In this document: one piece after another, positions 7,016-11,412 of the stretch
Position numbering within the stretch: the first letter of the stretch is position 1
How the letters are laid out: every line of letters starts with the position of its first letter
From: Elusimicrobia bacterium CG08_land_8_20_14_0_20_59_10
Lineage (GTDB): Bacteria; Elusimicrobiota; Elusimicrobia; Elusimicrobiales; UBA9959
Reading direction: 5' to 3'
DNA length: 11,412 bases
Assembly (NCBI GenBank): GCA_002779045.1
Contig: PEXO01000157.1
Coordinates: forward strand, 1-11,412
Program-made: the position numbers and the translations under genes
Notes under the pieces: generated by a model
Told to the model about the DNA's origin: nothing
Database searches by the model: none
Seen by the model: only the letters and a program-made list of their open reading frames with translations

Positions 7016-8493
7016 CCACCTTCCCGTTATTAACTTCCGTCCTGCTGATATTAAGTTATCCCGGCTTCAACCAGGGCTGGCTGGCCTGGCTGGCCATGGC
7101 GCCGCTGTCCTGGCATATCCTCAATTCCAAAACCGTAAAAGCCGCGCTGGCCGGCGGCCTGGGCGCCGGTTTCTTTTTTTACCTGGGCATTCTTTACTGG
7201 ATCTACCCGACCATGCGCGCCGGCGGCGTGGAGCCGGCGGTGTCGGCGCTGGGGCTTGTGCTGCTGGCGGGATGGCTCTCCCTGGAGTTCGCGGCGGCTT
7301 CCTGCTTCGGCTACTGCCTTAAAATGTCCGGCGGCGCGGCCTTTCCCTGTGTTTTCGCCTCCGGCTGGGCGCTTATGGAATGGGCCAAGGTGACGGTGAA
7401 CCTTAAGGCCGTGTGGTTCCCCTGGTTCACGCTGGGCTATACGCAATGGCGGTATACCGAGCTTATCCAGGTGGTCTCGCTTACCGGGATCTACGGGCTT
7501 AGCTGGGCGGTCTGCTTTACCGGCGCGCTCATAGGCGCGCTGGTCTACCGGCGCCAGAAGCCCCTGAACACGGCCCTCTCCCTGGCGCCGGCCGTGCTTA
7601 TTATCGGCGGGCTCTGGCTCTACGGCAGAGCGGCGATACCCGCTGTCGTCCCCGGACAGAAAAGCCTGAAAGCCGCCCTGCTTCAGCCGTCCATAGACCT
7701 CTACGCTAAATGGGACCGGCGCTACGCGGACGAAATCGAGGCGAAGCTGGAAGGGCTTGTGAAGGGCTCCGGCAAGCCCGACCTGGTGATCTGGCCGGAG
7801 AACTCCCTGCCGGGCTGGATAGAGGATAAGCATTACGGGGACTGGGTTTCCAGGCTGGCGCGGGAGACCGGCGCCTCGCAGCTGGTGGGTTCCATTTCGC
7901 GCGGCGACGGCAGGCGGGTGGCGGTCTTTCACATAGACCCGGCCGGCGCCCAGCAGGCCGAGTATTTTAAGCGGGTGCTGGTGCCCTTCGGCGAATATGT
8001 GCCGCTGCGGGGGCTGCTGGGGAAATTCATCGAGCCGGTGGCGGCCATGGGGGAATTTTTCCCCGGCGCGCTGAAGCAGCCGCTTATGGAAATTAAAGGC
8101 ATAAAGACCGCGCCCGTCATCTGCTACGAGTCCGTTTTTCCGTACCTGTTCCGCTCCGACGCGCGGCGCGGGGCGCAGCTCTTCGTGAACATCACCAATG
8201 ACGGCTGGTACCTGGACACGGCGGCGCCGGCCCAGCACCTGCTGGTGAACGTTTTCAGGGCGGTGGAGACCCGCCGGCCGGTGCTGCGCGCGGCCAATAA
8301 CGGCATTTCAGCCTATATCGATCCTTACGGGCGAATAAAAAACCGCCTGGAGTTGAACGCTGTGGGGGTTTTGAGTGTCGAGCCGGAAACAGACCCCGCC
8401 GCCCCGCAGAGCTTTTACACAGCCAATGGCGACCTCTTCATCTATGCCTGCGGCATGATCTGCCTGGCCTTCCTGCTGGCCGTGCTGCTGTAA
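6952..8493 (+). CDS. lnt: Apolipoprotein N-acyltransferase Lnt
   Basis: Encodes 513 residues, the usual Lnt length. Lnt is an inner-membrane enzyme that transfers a fatty acyl chain from phospholipid to the N-terminal cysteine of lipoproteins, the last step of lipoprotein maturation in diderms. The first about 225 residues are membrane spans (SYPGFNQGWLAWLAMAPL at 35-52 is typical). A nitrilase-like periplasmic domain follows from about 238. Its triad is visible: E283 in WPENS, K340 in YFKRVLVPFGEYVPL, and C391 in VICYES. FVNITNDGWY (411-420) is another conserved block. A last span lies at 490-513. The start is uncertain in an interesting way. The first 25 or so residues are poorly conserved, include 10 encoded by the inverted repeat, and have only a weak SD. 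However, the next Met is at residue 49, inside the conserved region, so 6952 is the best start. The gene probably forms an operon with the deacylase gene 9 bases downstream. Confidence 0.95.
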   Translation: MINPRGIRSFFPSLVTGRWLPATFPLLTSVLLILSYPGFNQGWLAWLAMAPLSWHILNSKTVKAALAGGLGAGFFFYLGILYWIYPTMRAGGVEPAVSALGLVLLAGWLSLEFAAASCFGYCLKMSGGAAFPCVFASGWALMEWAKVTVNLKAVWFPWFTLGYTQWRYTELIQVVSLTGIYGLSWAVCFTGALIGALVYRRQKPLNTALSLAPAVLIIGGLWLYGRAAIPAVVPGQKSLKAALLQPSIDLYAKWDRRYADEIEAKLEGLVKGSGKPDLVIWPENSLPGWIEDKHYGDWVSRLARETGASQLVGSISRGDGRRVAVFHIDPAGAQQAEYFKRVLVPFGEYVPLRGLLGKFIEPVAAMGEFFPGALKQPLMEIKGIKTAPVICYESVFPYLFRSDARRGAQLFVNITNDGWYLDTAAPAQHLLVNVFRAVETRRPVLRAANNGISAYIDPYGRIKNRLELNAVGVLSVEPETDPAAPQSFYTANGDLFIYACGMICLAFLLAVLL

Positions 8494-8502
8494 AGGTCCT
8501 GA

Positions 8503-9399
8503 ATGAAAATAGTTTTCTCACCGAAATACACCGCCAAACTGCGCGGGCATGTTTTCCGCCCGGACAAGTTCGCCGCCGCGCTGGACCTGCTGCTGGCCGA
8601 GAAGGTCTTTTCCCGGGAGGACATTGTCCGGCCCGCCCCGCCTTCGCGCGCGGACCTGGAGCTGGCGCATACGCGCGGCTGGGTGCGCCGGAACCTGGCC
8701 TTTAAGTTCACGCCGGCCGATTCTGCCCGGGCGGAAATGAAGATAAGCCGGTCCGTGGCCCTGGCGCACCTTATGAACGCGGGAGGCACTATAAAAGCCG
8801 CGGAGCTGGCCCTGGAAACGGGGCTGGGGCTCAACTGCGGCGGCGGTTCACATCACGCTTTCGCCGGTCACGGTGAGGGTTTCTGCCTGCTTAACGATAT
8901 TGCCGTTGCGGTGAAAAAACTGCTGAAGGCCGGACGCATATGCCGCGCGCTGATAATAGACCTGGACGCCCACCAGGGCAACGGCACCGCCGCCATCTTC
9001 CGCGGCGACAGGCGCGTCTTCACTTTTTCAATGCATAATGCGGAGATCTATCCCGAAAAGAAGGAAAAAAGCTCGCTGGATATCCCGCTGCGCCCGGGCT
9101 GCGGGGATACTGTCTACCTGGCGCTGCTTAAGAAAGCACTGCCGCGCATTATGGACCGGTTCCGTCCGGAGCTTGCTGTATATGCGGCCGGGGCGGACGT
9201 TTACCGCGGCGACGCGCTGGGCGGGCTGAAGCTAAGCATAGGCGGCATCAAAAAGCGTGATAGCTTTGTCTTTTCTGAATGCAGGCGCCGCGCCGTGCCG
9301 GCAGCGGTGGTGCTGGGCGGCGGCTATGCCAAAAAGTTCCCGGATACCGTCCGCATACACGCCAATACCCTCCGGGCGGCGGCAGCAGGCGCGCGCTGA
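8503..9399 (+). CDS. Class IV histone-deacetylase-like (AcuC/HDAC superfamily) zinc deacylase
   Basis: Encodes 298 residues, typical of short bacterial HDAC-family enzymes, which remove acyl groups from lysine or polyamine amines using zinc. All catalytic features are present: the His pair H117-H118 in GGGSHHA, zinc ligands D155 and H157 in DLDAHQGNGTA, D232 in AGADVYRGD as the third ligand, and Y275 in LGGGY. The motifs GEGFCLLNDIAVA (124-136) and FTFSMHN (173-179) resemble class IV/HDAC11-type enzymes more than class I. There is no signal peptide, so the enzyme is cytosolic. AAAGGT overlapping the lnt stop codon serves as a plausible SD. The 9-base gap to lnt suggests one transcript. The substrate is unknown: acetyl-lysine proteins, polyamines or acyl-coenzyme-related acetoin metabolism are all possible. 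Confidence 0.93.
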   Translation: MKIVFSPKYTAKLRGHVFRPDKFAAALDLLLAEKVFSREDIVRPAPPSRADLELAHTRGWVRRNLAFKFTPADSARAEMKISRSVALAHLMNAGGTIKAAELALETGLGLNCGGGSHHAFAGHGEGFCLLNDIAVAVKKLLKAGRICRALIIDLDAHQGNGTAAIFRGDRRVFTFSMHNAEIYPEKKEKSSLDIPLRPGCGDTVYLALLKKALPRIMDRFRPELAVYAAGADVYRGDALGGLKLSIGGIKKRDSFVFSECRRRAVPAAVVLGGGYAKKFPDTVRIHANTLRAAAAGAR

Positions 9400-9443
9400 G
9401 CGTCCGCCGGGAAAGAAGCCTGTCAAGATGATAAATGGTAACC

Positions 9444-9470
9444 CTGCTCCCTGGGCAGCTTATTATTAAT
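9444..9470 (+). terminator. Small hairpin between convergent genes, possible terminator of lnt-deacylase operon
   Basis: CTGCTCCCTGGGCAG (9444-9458) folds into a 6-bp stem including one G-T pair with a 3-base loop. On the plus strand an AT-rich stretch, CTTATTATTAATT, follows. On the minus strand the hairpin lies just after the stop codon of the secreted-protein gene but without a T-run. It is compact and weakly supported. Confidence 0.4.
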
Positions 9471-10665
9471 TCCCCGCTGGTTGTGGTAAAGTATATGCGT
9501 GTATCCCTCCGCCTGGATTGTAAATGGGAGGGGTATAAGCGCAGTTATGCCACATTACCGGGCCGTCATACCCCCACTTTGAGCGGCATATGGCCATTGC
9601 GGGATCGGCGGTGGGGTCCTGGCCTGAAACAAAAATCGCCGAGTGATCGTCGGAGAAATAATCCAGTTTCATCCCGCTTTCTACTGTCGGACCAAGCCAT
9701 GGAGAATAACTCCCATCCAGCCAATATTGCTGTTGATTCGGTTTGTATATCCGTATCATGTTTGAGATTGACTGATAGTGCCAGGTATATGAATGGCAAT
9801 TATACAGCAGTGAGCAATTTGATTCCCGTTTTGCCAAAGGACCGAGCCATGCAACGTCTATTAACTGATTGCATTTCAGCATTTCCTTCTCGCCATATTC
9901 ATCCGTTTTCGGGTCCATTTGCCTTGCCGGCACCGTAGAACCTTTTGGGGTGTATACAGTCGTGGCAGACTCCTTTGGCAAATTCTCCTGCGGTAAAACG
10001 TTATTAACCTTCATAATTTCTTTGCTGAGCCCTCCAGCTTCGTTTAATTCCCTTCTTGTTTCGTATTTTGCCAGAAGTTCTTTTTTCATTGCCTTAAGCT
10101 GGGCTTCCGTTAAACCGGCGCGAATGACGTCCTGCGCGAACAGGATTTCAAAACTGTAGCAATAAAAAAGGTAATCGCCGATTTCCATGTCGGTGGCTTC
10201 CTTTTTCGGCGGGGGTATGGAACGGTATTTCAACAGCAACTCGCTACCGGCATCCTTGCGCGCAAGCAATTCCTGGATACCATTAAAATACGCGGCCATA
10301 TCACTAAATGCCTGTTGGAGCCCACTGTTAGCGGTTAGAATATTCGCCCAGTAAAAAGGGTAGTTTAAGACGGTTCCTATCAAGCCCGCGGTAGATATTT
10401 TTTTGAGCAACGGTTCCGGTATTTGACAGACTTTCAGTCTCTCTTGAATGTTAAGCGCTTTCCATTCCGCTGTCCCGGGCTTTACCGGGAAATCATAGGC
10501 ATCATTTATGTTGTTTAATGCTAAAACCCGCGGCGGCTGAATGTTTGTGTTGTCGCCTGAGCCGCTGATATTTAAAGCGGAAATGCCATTAAGGTCGAAA
10601 TCACGCGCGCAAATAGTCAGGCACATTAAAGGAACTATAATTGCGCCTGTTATAAATTTTCTCAT
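9466..10665 (-). CDS. Secreted protein with putative Cys-His hydrolase-like C-terminal domain
   Basis: Encodes 399 residues. The N-terminus (basic MRK, hydrophobic core, cut after ICA at residue 20) is a good Sec signal peptide, so the protein acts in the periplasm or outside. Residues 21-285 are unrecognised. They include a helix-rich, charged stretch at about 115-222. Towards the C-terminus LLYNCHSYTWHY (287-298) gives C290-H291, FSDDHSAIFVSG (337-348) gives H341, and SKWGYDGPVMWHNC (362-375) gives H373. A Cys near a later His in a small domain, with HSA and KWG motifs, recalls CHAP/NlpC-P60-like cysteine hydrolases and amidases, but I cannot place it firmly in one family. Several extra cysteines could form disulfides. 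SD GGGGGGGAG lies 9 bases before ATG 10665. The gene is clearly AT-richer than secA or lnt (22 G/C in the 60 bases of 9721-9780), suggesting later acquisition. It converges on the deacylase gene. Confidence 0.85.
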   Translation of the reverse strand: MRKFITGAIIVPLMCLTICARDFDLNGISALNISGSGDNTNIQPPRVLALNNINDAYDFPVKPGTAEWKALNIQERLKVCQIPEPLLKKISTAGLIGTVLNYPFYWANILTANSGLQQAFSDMAAYFNGIQELLARKDAGSELLLKYRSIPPPKKEATDMEIGDYLFYCYSFEILFAQDVIRAGLTEAQLKAMKKELLAKYETRRELNEAGGLSKEIMKVNNVLPQENLPKESATTVYTPKGSTVPARQMDPKTDEYGEKEMLKCNQLIDVAWLGPLAKRESNCSLLYNCHSYTWHYQSISNMIRIYKPNQQQYWLDGSYSPWLGPTVESGMKLDYFSDDHSAIFVSGQDPTADPAMAICRSKWGYDGPVMWHNCAYTPPIYNPGGGIHAYTLPQPAGN

Positions 10666-10704
10666 AAAAAAATCTCCCCCCCTTGAAAATGCCAGCCTGC
10701 TTAT

Positions 10705-10733
10705 AGTATTGTCTGCGGTTTAGCGTTTGTCAA
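10705..10733 (-). promoter_or_regulatory. Promoter of the secreted-protein gene
   Basis: On the minus strand a perfect -35, TTGACA (10733-10728), lies 17 bases from AATACT (10710-10705, 4/6 to the -10 consensus). Transcription would begin near 10698, leaving a leader of about 33 bases with the purine-rich SD (10682-10674). This is the best sigma70-like site in the window, in a region where most other genes have weak signals. Confidence 0.6.
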
Positions 10734-10796
10734 GGCTCGCTGATCGCTGATGCGGCCGCCGTGAATTGATGAAATAACGGCGACTAATGAAACCAC

Positions 10797-11018
10797 ATGC
10801 CGCTTATTACCATCAACACCCCGCAGCGCTGCGGCATCGTAAACATGACCCGCAAGGTTGAGGATAAGCTTGCGAAAAGCGGGATAACAGTGCGCTTCCG
10901 CTGCCCAAAATGCGGGCACGATGGTTTTGTGGCCCTTTCCTGCGAGCGCCGGGGTCAGCGTGTCCAGTCGCGGGGGGTATTAATGAAAACCGCGTCGTAC
11001 TTGGAGGCGCGGTCATAA
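10797..11018 (+). pseudogene. Truncated stub resembling the N-terminus of YjbQ-family proteins
   Basis: The frame opens at ATG 10797, two codons after an in-frame TGA, and ends at 11018 (73 codons). Its first 30 or so residues, with TINTPQRCGIVNMTRKVEDKL, read like the start of YjbQ/UPF0047 (secondary thiamine-phosphate synthase-like) proteins, where I/V-T-x-x-V-x(5)-SGI is typical. The conserved FVPHTTA region should follow. Instead, from about 10888 the frame continues into unrelated sequence (FRCPKCGHDGFVALSC) that is antisense to the small gene at 10955-11116. I read this as a remnant cut by an insertion or deletion. Family YjbQ proteins are about 130-140 residues. There is no SD. The resemblance is by eye over a short span and may be wrong. 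The CPKCG piece could instead be a tiny zinc-ribbon protein. Confidence 0.35.
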
Positions 11019-11116
11019 AGTGCTGCTTTCTTGCTTTCACACTCTTTGATCCACTGCGTGGCGGTTCCCCGGGGGTCGCGGGAGACGTCCCGGGTTTTAT
11101 GCTTCTTGGGTGTCAT
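10955..11116 (-). CDS. Small 53-residue protein translationally coupled to the nucleotidyltransferase
   Basis: ATG 11116 overlaps the stop of the upstream nucleotidyltransferase gene (ATGA), with a perfect SD, AAGGAG (11130-11125), 8 bases before it. This is strong evidence that it is translated. The 53-residue product is hydrophilic, basic at the start (MTPKKHKTRD) and ends in FINTPRDWTR. It has no signal peptide, membrane span or recognised domain. A helix-prone stretch spans about 19-40. It is much shorter than the HEPN partners often found beside MNT nucleotidyltransferases and lacks their RxxxxH motif. A run of six C (minus strand, 10977-10972) lies 7 codons before the stop. One extra base there would open a longer frame to 10701, so truncation by frameshift cannot be excluded. 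Function unknown. Confidence 0.55.
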   Translation of the reverse strand: MTPKKHKTRDVSRDPRGTATQWIKECESKKAALYDRASKYDAVFINTPRDWTR

Positions 11117-11412
11117 TGTAAAAGCTCCTTAAGGTCTTTGCCGTATAGGCTTTGGCCCTCTTCCAATATCCGGAGGATCAACGGAAGTTTCTTTTTAAGC
11201 TTGGCCCGTATTTCCGCCAGCGGTTGAATATACGGCGAGAGGGGGATACTGAACTTCCTATAAACCAAAGTCCGCAGATCCTGTATGCGCTGTTCTAACT
11301 CACCGGCGCCTGCGGTGTCGGAAGTGACGACAAGCAGACCCATATCACTGTCTAGGCGTTCCCGGCCCGTAGCCATGCTGCCGAAGACAACAGCGGATAG
11401 AAGTTTCTTATT
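11113..11412 (-). CDS. Pol-beta/MNT-type nucleotidyltransferase domain protein (5' end outside window)
   Basis: The frame is open from the right edge for 99 visible codons ending in TGA at 11113. VVFGSMATGRERLDSD followed by MGLLVV is the Pol-beta superfamily signature, normally GS-x(7-13)-D-x-D, which binds metal and transfers nucleotides. Here the second Asp of the usual SDIDLLV motif is Gly (codon GGT, minus strand 11340-11338), with the first Asp kept. The C-terminal part, IPLSPYI and then LRILEEGQSLYGKDL, matches the tail of stand-alone nucleotidyltransferases that often carry an N-terminal winged helix or pair with HEPN toxins. The N-terminus is not in the window, so neither can be checked. 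Loss of a catalytic carboxylate suggests reduced activity or a binding-only role, for example antitoxin-like. The gene is coupled to the downstream 53-residue gene. Confidence 0.82.
   Translation of the reverse strand, partial: NKKLLSAVVFGSMATGRERLDSDMGLLVVTSDTAGAGELEQRIQDLRTLVYRKFSIPLSPYIQPLAEIRAKLKKKLPLILRILEEGQSLYGKDLKELLQ

Noticed and set aside
8503..9399. Deacylase and Lnt as an acylation/deacylation cycle on the same lipoproteins
   Set aside because: The two active sites lie on opposite sides of the inner membrane, so the idea was downgraded to simple co-transcription.
9425..9436. AAGATGATAAAT repeated exactly at 6949-6960 and 9425-9436
   Set aside because: A few identical 12-mer pairs are expected by chance in 11 kb, and the flanks do not match, so it is not a second copy of the inverted repeat.
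10701..10919. Minus-strand 72-codon frame, reachable from the 53-residue gene by one frameshift in the C6 tract
   Set aside because: It is antisense to the YjbQ-like stub and runs into the promoter of the secreted-protein gene. No motif was recognised, so it is kept only as an alternative explanation for the small gene.
10910..11227. Plus-strand 105-codon frame over the nucleotidyltransferase region
   Set aside because: It is a shadow of the minus-strand nucleotidyltransferase, which has a clear family motif and coupled downstream start.

Overview
The window is GC-rich DNA from a diderm bacterium. SecA and a full-length apolipoprotein N-acyltransferase (Lnt) indicate an outer membrane with triacylated lipoproteins. 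Isoleucine is often encoded by ATA even in the GC-rich genes, and start sites often have weak Shine-Dalgarno (SD) sequences. Together with the gene content this recalls uncultured lineages such as Elusimicrobiota. That assignment is only a guess from style, because there is no rRNA or other marker here.

Left part (1-2729, minus strand): a long reading frame runs off the left edge. It joins a methyltransferase-like domain to a Wzx/MOP-type polysaccharide flippase. Upstream of it is a small membrane metallopeptidase (HEAGH motif, N-terminal zinc ribbon), apparently with its own terminator. An AT-rich divergent promoter region (about 2741-2785) separates this from the plus-strand genes.

Middle (2800-9399, plus strand): a radical SAM protein with a reduced B12-binding-like N-terminus, then secA, lnt and a class IV histone-deacetylase-like (HDAC-like) deacylase. 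A hairpin follows the radical SAM gene, and secA has a candidate promoter that would give an almost leaderless mRNA. Between secA and lnt sits a striking inverted repeat made of four copies of a 14-mer, with the lnt start codon in its loop and one arm inside the lnt coding sequence. lnt and the deacylase gene are 9 bases apart and probably co-transcribed.

Right part (9400-11412): this part looks accessory. A visibly AT-richer minus-strand gene encodes a secreted protein with a Cys-His hydrolase-like C-terminus and has a good sigma70-type promoter. Next comes a short plus-strand stub resembling the N-terminus of YjbQ-family proteins. Converging on it from the right edge is a partial Pol-beta-type (MNT-type) nucleotidyltransferase gene, translationally coupled (ATGA overlap, AAGGAG SD) to a 53-residue protein of unknown function. 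The nucleotidyltransferase has Gly where the second catalytic Asp is expected.

No tRNA, rRNA, CRISPR array, transposase or integrase was seen, and no gene-free stretch exceeds 300 bases. I did not find a clearly new defence or biosynthetic system. The best leads are the repeat over the lnt start, the methyltransferase-flippase fusion, and the nucleotidyltransferase/small-protein pair.
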